Assembly: GCF_000260435.1 (NCBI RefSeq)
Contig: NZ_BACQ01000050.1
Span: forward strand, 55,084 to 119,083
DNA: 64,000 bases
Origin: Lacticaseibacillus zeae DSM 20178 = KCTC 3804
GTDB lineage: Bacteria; Bacillota; Bacilli; Lactobacillales; Lactobacillaceae
Direction of reading: 5' to 3'
The position numbers were made by a program, and so were the translations under genes. Under the pieces are notes generated by a model. The model saw only the letters and a list, made by a program, of their open reading frames with translations, searched no databases and was not told where the DNA came from. This document shows positions 17,691-27,249 of this stretch, piece by piece; position 1 is the first letter of the stretch, and every line of letters begins with the position of its first letter.

Positions 17691-20423
17691 TCATTCAATA
17701 ATTTTCGATCGCCGCGTAATGGTGTGCATTTTCTCAATCCACGGGTGAATCGGTTCCTTCAAGAAGAGTCCCAACAAGAAGAAGCTAATGCCGAATACGG
17801 CCAGAACGGCGAGGTCAAGCCAGAGATTAGGCCAGTAGATACCACCGACCGTTTCCCGTAAGAGGTTGACGGCGTAGGTGAATGGCAGCCACGGATTGAT
17901 CATCTGGAAGAATTTGCCTGACAGCACGACTGGGAAGTTCCCTCCGGCTCCGGAAATGGACAAGACCAGAATGATGATGCCGATGCCTTTCCCGATGTTG
18001 CCGAATAGCGAGATCAACATGTAGAGGATCGAAACGAAGACCACGCTCAGCATCATGGAAAATAGCAGGTAAAGTGGCTTGTCGACGACGTAAGTGCCAA
18101 TCAGGAAAAGATTGCCAAGTGCCGCAATGAGGCCCTGCAACATCCCCAGTCCCACAAACGTCAGCCAGCGTGCAACGTACATTTGTTTGACCGTGGCATC
18201 GCTGAGTGTTGCCGGCAACTGGTATTCGGTGACCAAAATCGCCCCAAGTAACAATGCCCCGACCCAGATACACAAGGCCAGATAGAATGGCGCACTTTGC
18301 GATCCGTACGTCGGAATCGCGTAGAAGCTTTGTTGCTTGAGCTCGACCGGTTTAGCCAAGAACCCGGCCTCTTTCGTCGCATCCCGGCGCAAAAGCTTGA
18401 TCAGTTGCGACAGGTCAACCGACTTTTCACCTTTTTTGATGGCAGCGGCGCCTTTTTGAATGGCATCTTTTAGGGTCGGCCAGTCGTTTTTGATGAAGGT
18501 ATGCGCATCATCCAGCCCACTCTGCAGCTGCGGCATTTTTTCGTTTGCCAGCGCCAAGGTGTTGGTCAGATCCTTTTCAATGCCCGGCAGATCCTGGTTA
18601 ATAAAGTCGGTCGCCTTCGTCAATTTGGCTTTAAGACTAGGAAAATCGTTTTGGTACAAATCGGCAACGGTCGTCACGCCACTCGTGATCAGGTTCATGT
18701 GTCCATTCAGTAAGGTGTTGGCATCGGTTAGTTCCTGCTTCAGCGCTGGCAATTGTTGTTGAGCCTTGACCAAAAAGCTATGCGCCTGCGTGAGCAAATC
18801 CTTGGTGCCACTGAGGAGCGATGGTAGTTCTGGCAAGATCTGATTGTTGATGGTGGCAAGCGTGGTGCTGGCGTCCTCAAGTGCGGCTTTAAAGTCGTTC
18901 AACACCTGTTTGACACTGGTGCCGATATCGAGTGCCTTGAGCGCATCAGCAGTGGCAGCAAACTGATCAGCCGTTTTGGCTAGCGCTCCCAAGCGTGCCT
19001 GGATCTCACTGGTACTCAGATTAGGCACGTCCTTGGCCAGCGCTTCGGCACCATCCTTCACTGCGGTTGCCGTTGCCGCAACTTCTTTCAGCTGGGCAAT
19101 GGCGCCGGCCAAGATCTGGTCGTCTTTACCGGTATGTTTGTTAAGGCTGGCCTGCACCCGTTCAAGCATTTCGGCCAACCTAGTCGCGTTGTCCGCCACC
19201 TTGCCCTGCCGCTTCGCCAAGGCCGTCACCCGTTCGACCATCGCCTGCTTAACGGCGGCCTTATCCTGATTATTGTCAAGCTGCTGGAGTTGATTCTGCA
19301 AGGTCGTTAAATCCGCACTTAGGCTGGTGTTGGCTGCCGCAATCAGCGTCAAACCGGCATCGGTGGCATTTTGCACAACATCCAAAGCAGTACTGATTTT
19401 CGGCAGCACCTCATCTTTGGTGGTCCCCACTGCCGCCTGCGCTTTTTGGCCGAAATCCGTCAGCGCTGGTAAGGTGCCATCGACCTGATTAATCACCGTG
19501 ATGCCTTGATCGGTCACTTTGACCGCTTGACTGACGCCGCTTTCCAGTTGATCAAAATTGGTGACCACCGTGTTCAGCTGCGCGCCGGCTTGCTGAACTT
19601 CCGGTAATTTGCTTTTCACCGCAGTTGGCAGTTCACCGGCATCTTGCACCATCGGCAAATAACCATTCGCGGCGGTTAGTTTCTGGGCCATTTGATTGAC
19701 TTCTGGGAGATACCCGGCGATTTCATTTGCCATTTGTAACTTTGCCCGAATTGCCGGCATTTTTCCTTGTAAGTCGTCCACTTCAGCCAGGTACTTTTCA
19801 ATGGTCGGTAACTGATCATTGGTATTCGTGACCAGACTGGCAAACCGCCGAATCATCGGCAGGTTTTGATCCAGCTTGATGCCGGCTTTATTAAACGTCT
19901 TGACCAGCGTTTTGGCGACGGTTGCGACGAATTCATCCGAAATGGTATTTTGCAGCGTGCTTGCGCCGGTGCTGGTAATTTTCGGAGCAATCGCATTGAT
20001 TTTCTCGTTTACATAATAATCCAGCTTAGACTTATGGATCTTCCCGTCAACAAAGCTCAGCAGATCAGTGGAAAAATGCTTTGGCACCACGACACCGGCG
20101 TAATACTTGCCGCTTTTGACGCCTTCTTGGACGGCCTTTTTAGAATCCACAAACCGCCAGCCAAGCTGTTTATTGTGCTTCAGTTGATCCATCAGCTCGT
20201 CCCCGACCGCAATTTTCTGATCCCGAAAAGTCGCCGGCTGATCAGCCGAGTATACCGCGACCGTCAGATCCTGGGTATTGCTGTAAGGATCCCACAGCGC
20301 CCAAACGTTAAACCAGCAATAAAGGCTGGGAATGATGACCAGTGCCGCGATCAGCAGAAAAGCGAACGGACTTTTCACAATCCGTTTCCAGTCCAAAGCA
20401 ACTAGTTTACCAATGTTACGCAT
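17691..20423 (-). CDS. YhgE/Pip-type membrane protein (ABC-2 permease-like)
   Basis: 910 residues. The N-terminus (WKRIVKSPFAFLLIAALVIIPSLYCWFNVWALWDPYSNT) is the hallmark first membrane segment of the YhgE/Pip family. A long extracellular helical region (residues ~60-680) with many leucine/alanine heptad-like stretches follows, then about five C-terminal membrane segments of ABC-2 permease type. Relatives include the lactococcal phage infection protein Pip and the type VII secretion protein EsaA family; the physiological role is unclear. It is monocistronic, with an extended -10 promoter at 20459-20467 and a terminator after it. The start ATG has AGGAGG upstream. Confidence 0.85.
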   Translation of the reverse strand: MRNIGKLVALDWKRIVKSPFAFLLIAALVIIPSLYCWFNVWALWDPYSNTQDLTVAVYSADQPATFRDQKIAVGDELMDQLKHNKQLGWRFVDSKKAVQEGVKSGKYYAGVVVPKHFSTDLLSFVDGKIHKSKLDYYVNEKINAIAPKITSTGASTLQNTISDEFVATVAKTLVKTFNKAGIKLDQNLPMIRRFASLVTNTNDQLPTIEKYLAEVDDLQGKMPAIRAKLQMANEIAGYLPEVNQMAQKLTAANGYLPMVQDAGELPTAVKSKLPEVQQAGAQLNTVVTNFDQLESGVSQAVKVTDQGITVINQVDGTLPALTDFGQKAQAAVGTTKDEVLPKISTALDVVQNATDAGLTLIAAANTSLSADLTTLQNQLQQLDNNQDKAAVKQAMVERVTALAKRQGKVADNATRLAEMLERVQASLNKHTGKDDQILAGAIAQLKEVAATATAVKDGAEALAKDVPNLSTSEIQARLGALAKTADQFAATADALKALDIGTSVKQVLNDFKAALEDASTTLATINNQILPELPSLLSGTKDLLTQAHSFLVKAQQQLPALKQELTDANTLLNGHMNLITSGVTTVADLYQNDFPSLKAKLTKATDFINQDLPGIEKDLTNTLALANEKMPQLQSGLDDAHTFIKNDWPTLKDAIQKGAAAIKKGEKSVDLSQLIKLLRRDATKEAGFLAKPVELKQQSFYAIPTYGSQSAPFYLALCIWVGALLLGAILVTEYQLPATLSDATVKQMYVARWLTFVGLGMLQGLIAALGNLFLIGTYVVDKPLYLLFSMMLSVVFVSILYMLISLFGNIGKGIGIIILVLSISGAGGNFPVVLSGKFFQMINPWLPFTYAVNLLRETVGGIYWPNLWLDLAVLAVFGISFFLLGLFLKEPIHPWIEKMHTITRRSKIIE

Positions 20424-20458
20424 AACTTCCTCCGAATGTCAGCTTGAAATATTGGTTG

Positions 20459-20467
20459 ATTATATCA
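20459..20467 (-). promoter_or_regulatory. Extended -10 promoter of the YhgE/Pip gene
   Basis: TGATATAAT on the minus strand, about 36 bp before the start codon. No clear -35 box. Confidence 0.45.
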
Positions 20468-20555
20468 CAGGTGTTTGCTCACGCCATTGGACAAAATGCG
20501 GGATGTGTTAGGTTTTGCAAGGACAGCGCTTGACGTTTCAGAATATCAAAAACAT

Positions 20556-20616
20556 CATAAAAAGCCTTAACCCTACCTTATCAGGCATCCAAACACCCAA
20601 GGTAGCATTAAGGCTT
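20556..20616 (-). terminator. Terminator of the lacI-GH13-PTS operon
   Basis: A long stem: AAGCCTTAA plus CTACCTT pair with AAGGTAG plus TTAAGGCTT (20562-20579 with 20599-20616). On the minus strand it is followed by TTTTT. It starts about 20 bp after the PTS stop codon. Confidence 0.8.
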
Positions 20617-20634
20617 ATTTCAATGCAATTTTTC

Positions 20635-22599
20635 CTACAACGACGCCGGCGAAACCGACTCAACCTTCACATCTTCCCGTTGAACCGCAAGGAGATCCGC
20701 ACCAGCTTGAACAGTTGTGTCCGCAACCGGCTCGATACGCGCGTATGATTTACTGTTCGTGATCAGCACGATGGTGGTTGGATCAAGTCCGGCCTTTTTG
20801 ATCGCCGCTTGATCAAAGGTGCCGAGTAAGTCGCCCTTGTTGACATGCTGACCGGCTTTAACAGCCACCGTGAACGGCGCGCCTTTCAAATTGACGGTGT
20901 CGATGCCCAGATGGACCAGAATTTCCATGCCGTCATCGGTCGTCATGCCATACGCGTGGCCAGTGTCGGCAACCACCGACAATGTACCGGTTTGCGGGGC
21001 GTAGACGTTGTTGACGCCTTTTTCTGCTGGTTGGATCGCCAGTCCGTCGCCCATCATGCCGGAAGCGAAAACCGGATCGCTGACCTTGGCCAAGGCCACG
21101 GTTTCACCGCTGACCGGTGCGTAGACTTTGTCGTCGCTGACGGTGGAGGAAATCACGGCATTGGCCGTCTCGACGTTTTCGTCAGGCTTCAGAACTTCTT
21201 TAGGAATTGCGAATGCGTTGGTGGCAACGAAGGCAACCACCACCGTACCTAACGAAACCACTGTGTACCATAACAATGCGTGGCCGTTATAGATGTACAT
21301 CAGGTAAGACGGCACCACCGCGAGTCCGTATGAGTTGGCTGCGACGTTGAGCATGCTGAGAATGGCCGCCCCGAGCCCGGACGTCAGCACCGTAACGATC
21401 AGTGGCCGGAAGTTGTAGCGAATTAAGACCCCGAATAACGTCGGTTCCGAAACCCCGAAGAGCTGCGACGTGAACGCGCCCATTGACGTGGCTTTTGCCT
21501 TATTGGAACGGGCCCGCAGGAAAATGGCGAGCGCCACGCCTAAGTTCGCGAATCCATACATAGCTTCCAACGTGATCAACGGGTTCAACCCGGTTGACGC
21601 CAGCAAAGATGTTTCGATGGCAATCATGGTCTGGTGGATCCCGATCAGGACCATCAGCGGATACGCTGCCCCGATCAGGAAGCCGCCAATCCCAAATGGC
21701 AAGTGGATCACCGCTTCAACGCCGACCAGCATCCCACTTTCAATCGCATGAACAATGGGACCGACCCCCAGAATCATGATGGCGAACGTGACCAGCATGG
21801 TGAGAAACGGCGTCAGAATCTGTTCCAACACATTGGGCATGTGCCGCCGGAAAAAGAGTTCCAATTTTGCCCCGATAAAGCCAGCCACCAGTGCGGTTAA
21901 CACCGATCCCTGACTACCTTCAACCGGCAACCAGCCAAACAACATAATCGCCTTGGCACTGCCATCCGCCACAGAATAGGCATTCGGTAAAATCGGCGAC
22001 ACCAGCATCAAGCCGATGACGATCCCGATAATTGGCGTCCCTTTAAAATAGCGGAACGTTGACCAGACAATCAGCGCAGGTAGGAACGCGAACACCGTGT
22101 CGGTCAAAACGGAAATTACCGAGGTTAAACTCGCGGGAATATCACTGGGAACCGCACCGAAAAGTTTCAAGACCTGAGCGTTCGTGGCAGCACTTTTCAA
22201 CCCTAAAAACAACCCGGTTGCGGCGATGACTGGAATAATCGGAATGAAAATACCAGACAACATCGCCATCAAGCGTTGCACGAGCGTTTTGTGCTCACCG
22301 GTTGCCGCCGCAGTCGTATCGGCGTCATCCTTGCCATAAATGGCATTCACCGTGCCTAGCTTGGCAATCGCCGCATACACATCGTTGACAACACCAGTGC
22401 CGATAATGACCTGATACTGGCCAGAGCCATAAAACACGCCTTTGACTTCCGGTAGTTTTTCCAGCGCCTTGTCGTCAATTGCCTTGCGATCCTTGACTAC
22501 AAAGCGCAACCGGGTTTGGCAATGGGTCACGGAATCAATGTTGTTCTCCCCGACCAGCTTCAGAATTGCTTTTGCTTCTTGTTCATAATTTTTTGCCAT
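20635..22599 (-). CDS. PTS EIIBCA, sucrose/trehalose/beta-glucoside family
   Basis: 654 residues carrying three PTS domains in order. EIIB (1-85) has the phosphorylated Cys in VTHCQTRLRF; EIIC (~105-480) has about ten membrane segments and the family pattern around GVSEPTLFGV; EIIA (~500-640) is Crr-like with the active His in ILVHLGIDTV. It imports and phosphorylates a disaccharide. The Glc-superfamily branch is clear but the sugar is not. The adjacent GH13 glucosidase suggests an alpha-glucoside, and the nearby scrB suggests sucrose. The usual GxHH motif of sucrose permeases reads GIHQ here. It is translated 1 bp after the GH13 gene, in the same operon. Confidence 0.88.
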   Translation of the reverse strand: MAKNYEQEAKAILKLVGENNIDSVTHCQTRLRFVVKDRKAIDDKALEKLPEVKGVFYGSGQYQVIIGTGVVNDVYAAIAKLGTVNAIYGKDDADTTAAATGEHKTLVQRLMAMLSGIFIPIIPVIAATGLFLGLKSAATNAQVLKLFGAVPSDIPASLTSVISVLTDTVFAFLPALIVWSTFRYFKGTPIIGIVIGLMLVSPILPNAYSVADGSAKAIMLFGWLPVEGSQGSVLTALVAGFIGAKLELFFRRHMPNVLEQILTPFLTMLVTFAIMILGVGPIVHAIESGMLVGVEAVIHLPFGIGGFLIGAAYPLMVLIGIHQTMIAIETSLLASTGLNPLITLEAMYGFANLGVALAIFLRARSNKAKATSMGAFTSQLFGVSEPTLFGVLIRYNFRPLIVTVLTSGLGAAILSMLNVAANSYGLAVVPSYLMYIYNGHALLWYTVVSLGTVVVAFVATNAFAIPKEVLKPDENVETANAVISSTVSDDKVYAPVSGETVALAKVSDPVFASGMMGDGLAIQPAEKGVNNVYAPQTGTLSVVADTGHAYGMTTDDGMEILVHLGIDTVNLKGAPFTVAVKAGQHVNKGDLLGTFDQAAIKKAGLDPTTIVLITNSKSYARIEPVADTTVQAGADLLAVQREDVKVESVSPASL

Positions 22600-22600
22600 C

Positions 22601-24265
22601 TTAATTCACCTCAATGAGAATTGCTTGATAAGGTTTCAACGTTGGTGCGGCATCCGGATAGTTATTAAGCCAGATCCGCCCAGCCGGTAATGCGACCGTT
22701 GCCGGCTGGGCGCTTAAATTGACGAAAATCTGCACATGCTGCCCGCGGGCATAGGCGATAACATGATCGTCTGCGACCTTGATCGGAGCAAAATCGCCCT
22801 CAATTAGATCCGTCCGCAATGACGAATCGTTGCGCAACCGGCAAAGCTTTTGGTAAAAGTGCCACACCGAGTTTGGATCTGCATGCTCATCCTGCCAGTT
22901 CACACCAGGGGCCTGCTGGGCGATTGGCAACCACGGCTGATGGGTGCTGAAGCCGCCATTGACCTGATCATTCCAAGGATACGGTGTGCGCGCATTGTCG
23001 CGTGACCGCCGATTGACACACGCCAGCGCCTCCGCTGGGGAATAGCCTTCCGCAAGCGCCCGCTGATAGTTATCGTGCGTCGGCAGATCGTCAAACTGGT
23101 CGATCCTGGTTCGCGTTGCATTGACCATCCCTAACTCCTGCCCTTGATAAATGAACGGACATCCCCGTAAGCAGAAGTACAACAATGCCAGTGCTTTGGC
23201 TCCGATAGCATTGCGATAAGCCGGATCCTTAATATACTTGCTCAAACTCCGCGGCTGGTCATGATTTTCCAAAAAGTTCGCGCCCCAACCAACCTTTTGA
23301 ATCGCCAGCTGGCTTTTGGCAATCGCGTCACCTAACATTTTGGGTGTCCAGTCCGTTTGTTTGAACCATTCGGAACCGGAAGCCACATCGATATCGGCAT
23401 AATGAAAATCAAAAATCATGGAAAAGTAGCCGTTGGGACCGATGAAATCAGCTAGCTGATCGTAACTTACCCCAGAAGCCTCGCCAATTGTGACGGCGTT
23501 GGCTGGACGAAAAGTCGCATCATTTAGCTCTTTAAGAAAACGACCCAGACCCGGACGATTTTCAGCCTTACGCTTGATCTTGCCAAGGCCATCACTGCCA
23601 TCAGGGGTCAACGCCGCAAAGTCCTGATCCTTTTTAATAAACGTGATGGCATCAATGCGGAAGCCAGCCAAGCCTTTTGCCAGCCACCAATTAATCATTT
23701 GGTAAATGGCTTGCCGCAGTTTCGGATTTTCCCAATTGAGATCCGGTTGTTCCGGCGAAAAAACGTGCAGGTAGTATGTGTTCGGCTCACCCGGCACCAC
23801 GGTCCAGGCCGAGCCGGCGCCGAAGTTCGAGCGCCAGTTATTCGGCGGCTGGCCGTCGTGACCCTGACGAAAAATATAAAACTGCCGATACGGCGAGTTT
23901 GGATCTTTTAACGCTGCCTGAAACCACGGGTGCTGATCCGATGTGTGATTCACCACCAAATCCATCACGACTTTAATGCCAAGCGTCTTAGCTGTTGCCA
24001 TGAGCCGGTCAAAATCGGCCATGGTGCCAAACTGCGGATTGATGGCTTGATAATCCGAAATATCGTAGCCGTTGTCCACCATCGGACTTTTGTAAATCGG
24101 CGACAGCCAAATCGCCGTCACGCCTAATTCCTTAAGTTTTGGCAATTCCTCAATGATGGCAGGCAAGTCACCAATGCCATCGTCGTTACTGTCTTTGAAT
24201 GACGCCGGATAAATTTGATAAAAGATTTCCTGTTGCCACCATGTGCGGCTGGTTGGATTGACCAT
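22601..24265 (-). CDS. GH13 alpha-glucosidase (oligo-1,6-glucosidase/trehalose-6-P hydrolase type)
   Basis: 554 residues, the usual size of GH13_31/GH13_29 exo-glucosidases. It opens TWWQQEIFYQIYPASFKDSNDDGIGDL and has VMDLVVNHTSDQH, nucleophile Asp in GFRIDAITF, acid/base Glu in TIGEAS, and the third acidic residue in FLENHDQPRS. The enzyme is cytoplasmic and would cleave an alpha-glucosidic bond in a sugar or sugar phosphate delivered by the adjacent PTS. Oligo-1,6-glucosidase, sucrose-isomer hydrolase and phospho-glucosidase cannot be told apart by eye. A LacI-type operator lies 43-56 bp upstream. It abuts the PTS gene. Confidence 0.87.
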   Translation of the reverse strand: MVNPTSRTWWQQEIFYQIYPASFKDSNDDGIGDLPAIIEELPKLKELGVTAIWLSPIYKSPMVDNGYDISDYQAINPQFGTMADFDRLMATAKTLGIKVVMDLVVNHTSDQHPWFQAALKDPNSPYRQFYIFRQGHDGQPPNNWRSNFGAGSAWTVVPGEPNTYYLHVFSPEQPDLNWENPKLRQAIYQMINWWLAKGLAGFRIDAITFIKKDQDFAALTPDGSDGLGKIKRKAENRPGLGRFLKELNDATFRPANAVTIGEASGVSYDQLADFIGPNGYFSMIFDFHYADIDVASGSEWFKQTDWTPKMLGDAIAKSQLAIQKVGWGANFLENHDQPRSLSKYIKDPAYRNAIGAKALALLYFCLRGCPFIYQGQELGMVNATRTRIDQFDDLPTHDNYQRALAEGYSPAEALACVNRRSRDNARTPYPWNDQVNGGFSTHQPWLPIAQQAPGVNWQDEHADPNSVWHFYQKLCRLRNDSSLRTDLIEGDFAPIKVADDHVIAYARGQHVQIFVNLSAQPATVALPAGRIWLNNYPDAAPTLKPYQAILIEVN

Positions 24266-24307
24266 GTTTGAATCCCCCTGCTAAATGACGCTTTGATATT
24301 TAAAGTG

Positions 24308-24321
24308 TGGTATCGATTCCA
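24308..24321. promoter_or_regulatory. LacI-type operator upstream of GH13 gene
   Basis: TGGTATCGATTCCA, a near-perfect palindrome sharing the ATCGAT core with the operator in front of lacI (25358-25379). It lies between lacI and the GH13 gene. Confidence 0.6.
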
Positions 24322-24340
24322 TATTGGCTAAAAATAAAAC

Positions 24341-25342
24341 TCAGGCGCTTTGCCTGATTTTTAACGATAACGCTAATGTTGCCGGATCCTTTTGGTGGTC
24401 GCCGCGGCCAAGTCCGCGCAACAACATATCCGTGGCAACCTGGGCCATCTCGGTCACCGGTTGATGAACGGTGGTCAGCGGCACGCGGGCGAACGGCGCA
24501 AATGGCTGATCATCATACCCCATCACCGCGATGTCATCCGGTACCTTCAGATCCGCCGCCAGCAAACTATCCAGCACGCCAACCGCCACTTCATCCGAGT
24601 TGGTAAAAATGGCGTCAGGCCGCTTGACTGGTGCTAATGCGGCTAATTGCTTGCCAATCGCTTGGCCTTCCGCGGCGGTATGCACTTGATCGAAAAGTAA
24701 TGATGGCTCAACTGCCAGTTTATGTGCCGCCATAAAGTCAAAGAACGCTTGAGTACGGGTCTTCCCGTGCCGCGCGCTTTGAATGGCACCGCCTGTCACG
24801 TAGGCAAATCGGCGGTGCCCTTTTTCATACAGGTAATCAAGTGCATCCCGCGTTGCCTGATAATGCGGCAGCACCAAGGAAGTCGCATGTGGAATCTTCA
24901 CATCGGCATTCACCACTACGACACGCCCGGGAAAAGCTTTGGCAACAGCCGCAACCCGCTCCGGTGCTTCAACCGAGGCCAAAATAATGCCATCCAGTTT
25001 CCGGCTTTTCAATTGATCCAAAAACCGCTCCTCGGCATCCGGATCGTCATAAGTCTGCGAAATCATCACTTGATAACCTTGCTCATGCAGCGTGCGCTCA
25101 ATTGCATCAAACAACCCAGCGAAAAACGGATTCGTCACCCGCGAGACCAAAACCCCGATATTGCCAGTGGCTTGGGCCCGCAATGAGGTCGCTGCAGCAC
25201 TCGGTGTATAGCCTAGCGTTTGAATCGCCGCTTCAATCCGCGCCTTCTTGTCCGCGGAAATATACGGATGATGATTTAAATATCGCGACACGGTTGTCAC
25301 GCCGACCCCCGCTGCTGTCGCAATTTCCCGAATCGTCGCCAT
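24341..25342 (-). CDS. LacI/GalR-family repressor of the sugar locus
   Basis: 333 residues. The helix-turn-helix (ATIREIATAAGVGVTTVSRYLN) and hinge (residues 1-60) are canonical for LacI/GalR, followed by a periplasmic-binding-protein-like effector domain. The start ATG at 25342 has GGAGAGC upstream. It is the first gene of a three-gene operon with the GH13 enzyme and PTS; palindromes containing ATCGAT at its own promoter and in front of the GH13 gene are the likely operators. This points to autoregulation and substrate induction. A single operator half-site near scrB was not seen, so co-control of scrB is uncertain. Confidence 0.9.
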   Translation of the reverse strand: MATIREIATAAGVGVTTVSRYLNHHPYISADKKARIEAAIQTLGYTPSAAATSLRAQATGNIGVLVSRVTNPFFAGLFDAIERTLHEQGYQVMISQTYDDPDAEERFLDQLKSRKLDGIILASVEAPERVAAVAKAFPGRVVVVNADVKIPHATSLVLPHYQATRDALDYLYEKGHRRFAYVTGGAIQSARHGKTRTQAFFDFMAAHKLAVEPSLLFDQVHTAAEGQAIGKQLAALAPVKRPDAIFTNSDEVAVGVLDSLLAADLKVPDDIAVMGYDDQPFAPFARVPLTTVHQPVTEMAQVATDMLLRGLGRGDHQKDPATLALSLKIRQSA

Positions 25343-25357
25343 GGACTTGCTCTCCTT

Positions 25358-25410
25358 TTTATGGAATCGATTTCATAAAACGAGTATACAGCGCTTTCAG
25401 AGAATGTCAA
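25358..25410 (-). promoter_or_regulatory. Promoter, operator and cre-like site of lacI operon
   Basis: On the minus strand: -35 TTGACA (25405-25410), 16-bp spacer, -10 TATACT (25383-25388). A cre-like TGAAAGCGCTGTAT (25386-25399) lies between the boxes. A 22-bp palindrome beginning TTTATG and ending CATAAA around AATCGATT (25358-25379) lies just downstream, where a bound repressor would block the polymerase. Confidence 0.7.
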
Positions 25411-25561
25411 GTTGTTATCCGGGAATTTTCCGCGCACTTTGCGCAGGACTGTCCTCACTAAACACCACGCCGAGGCAAACAAAAACTCCAGCCACATGAC
25501 CAATTAAGGCCACATAACTGGAGCAAGGACATGACTTCTTTTAATCCTGCATTCGCCGGCC

Positions 25562-27040
25562 TCACAACCCGCCGTTATCCTTCCGCAAATTCCATGCCTG
25601 CACCGCGCTGACCGCAGCTGCCGGGGTGACGCGCACGGCACTGGGACAGGTGTCGCCAAAGAACCGGCCGGAAACCACGCGATAGCCATCGTCAATGAAA
25701 AGCTCGAAAACGGACACGTCAATGAACAACCGAATCGTCACGGTCTTACCTGCTGGAAAACCAAATTGCCGCAGACTACCGCCATTATTGCGGTTCTCCC
25801 GCTGCACCATACCCTGCCCGCTATCGGAATCAAGGTTAATCAGCAACTGATCATGATCGCCGTCAGGAATATGCAGCGTCGTCTTCTGTCCGGCCGCCAG
25901 CGTCATCGTGAGTTCGAAGGCACCGGTTAAGTCGGCCACTGACCAGTTGTCGGCCGTCTGTGTCACAGTCGGCAAGCTATCATCCGCAGTCTCGCGCAAC
26001 GTCTCAACGTTTGGATGCGGCACCAGACAAACATGCCCATCGCGGAGATCCAGCTTCCGCACGTAACTCAATACGCCTTCCCAGCCATCGTCATCAGTTG
26101 GATAACTCGTGTCCGGCAAGCCTAACCACGAAATCGCAAGCGTGCCATCCTTTTCGGTATTGGCCAGCCGAGTCGCGTAAAAGTCAAAGCCTTTATCAAT
26201 GTTCTGCAAGTGCTGATGCGTCAAGGCACCGGTTTCAGGATCAAAACTATCGGCCACAAGCGCAATGTTAGGGAAAACATTTTCATATTCGAAAAAGTCC
26301 TGATCCAACCCTTGCGGACAATAAACCAACACAACCTTACCGTTAATGAAGGCGATGTTAGGGCACTCAACCATGTAACCGCAAAACTCGTCCGGGATCC
26401 CGAGCGGCGCCACGAAACGCCAAGTCTTGTCCGGTTTTTTTTCGTATAACAAAATAGCGCCAGTGTGATCAGCACGCTGGCCGCCCACTAGGACATAGGT
26501 TTTGTCTTGATATTTGAAAAGAAACGGATCGCGAAACTCTTGGGTATACCCAGCTGGTGGCGCAGCAATCAACGGCTTAGGATCTTTAAACAGCCGACTA
26601 TCCGCACCCAACACCGCACCCAGTTGAGTCGCATGCCGATGCCATTGTTCGTCACGCACATTCCCGGTGTACATGATCCGCAACGTGCCATGCGTCACCA
26701 GCGCAGAGCCAGTATAAGCCCCTTGCGCATCATGCTCGTCCTCCGGCAAAAGATCCCCCGGCACCCGCCGCCAGTTAAATAAATCTTTTGAGACGACATG
26801 CGCCCACGACTTCAGGCCATGAACGGGGCCAAATGGAAACTGCTGATAATAAAGATGCCATTTGCCGTTGAAAAAGTTCAGACTACACGGATCATTGATC
26901 AAGCCGGTGTCTGGTTGAACATGGGTTTTGGTCCGCCACTTACTTGCGGCGACTTGAGCTTTCAAGCTAGCCACGTATTCCGGTGTCCAAGCTGAATACG
27001 GCTGATAACGCTTTGCCATATGCTCAATTGAATCGGTCAT
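25562..27040 (-). CDS. scrB: Sucrose-6-phosphate hydrolase (GH32)
   Basis: 492 residues, typical of bacterial GH32. Catalytic segments are visible: the nucleophile block DTGLINDPCSLNFFNGKWHLYYQ (~residues 43-65), FRDPFLF for the transition-state Asp, and MVECPNI for the acid/base Glu. The C-terminal beta-sandwich includes VTIRLFIDVSVFELFIDDG. The enzyme splits sucrose-6-phosphate (or fructans) into glucose-6-phosphate and fructose after PTS uptake. The first conserved block reads NDPCSL where NDPNGL is usual. The start ATG follows AAGGTGG. It has its own promoter with a strong cre-like site, and lies directly upstream of the lacI operon on the same strand. Confidence 0.9.
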   Translation of the reverse strand: MTDSIEHMAKRYQPYSAWTPEYVASLKAQVAASKWRTKTHVQPDTGLINDPCSLNFFNGKWHLYYQQFPFGPVHGLKSWAHVVSKDLFNWRRVPGDLLPEDEHDAQGAYTGSALVTHGTLRIMYTGNVRDEQWHRHATQLGAVLGADSRLFKDPKPLIAAPPAGYTQEFRDPFLFKYQDKTYVLVGGQRADHTGAILLYEKKPDKTWRFVAPLGIPDEFCGYMVECPNIAFINGKVVLVYCPQGLDQDFFEYENVFPNIALVADSFDPETGALTHQHLQNIDKGFDFYATRLANTEKDGTLAISWLGLPDTSYPTDDDGWEGVLSYVRKLDLRDGHVCLVPHPNVETLRETADDSLPTVTQTADNWSVADLTGAFELTMTLAAGQKTTLHIPDGDHDQLLINLDSDSGQGMVQRENRNNGGSLRQFGFPAGKTVTIRLFIDVSVFELFIDDGYRVVSGRFFGDTCPSAVRVTPAAAVSAVQAWNLRKDNGGL

Positions 27041-27074
27041 GTACTTACCACCTTGTGTTTGAAATAATACCCTT

Positions 27075-27116
27075 ATCTTATCTGAGTTAATGGCAATGTC
27101 AATGAAAGCGTGAACA
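27075..27116 (-). promoter_or_regulatory. scrB promoter with adjacent cre site
   Basis: On the minus strand: -35 TTGACA (27097-27102), 16-bp spacer, -10 TAAGAT (27075-27080). Immediately upstream of the -35, TGAAAGCGTGAACA (27103-27116, plus strand) matches the CcpA cre consensus at 13 of 14 positions. Catabolite control is likely. Confidence 0.65.
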
Positions 27117-27249
27117 AAATAACTTTAGTTTTTCCATTGTGCTTGATGTGCTGGGATTTAACGGCAAAAATGTGACGGCTTGGAACATCATGCCTAACCC
27201 TTTAAGAGTTCATTCGTAATATAACTCAATAATTCGCGCTCACCAAACA

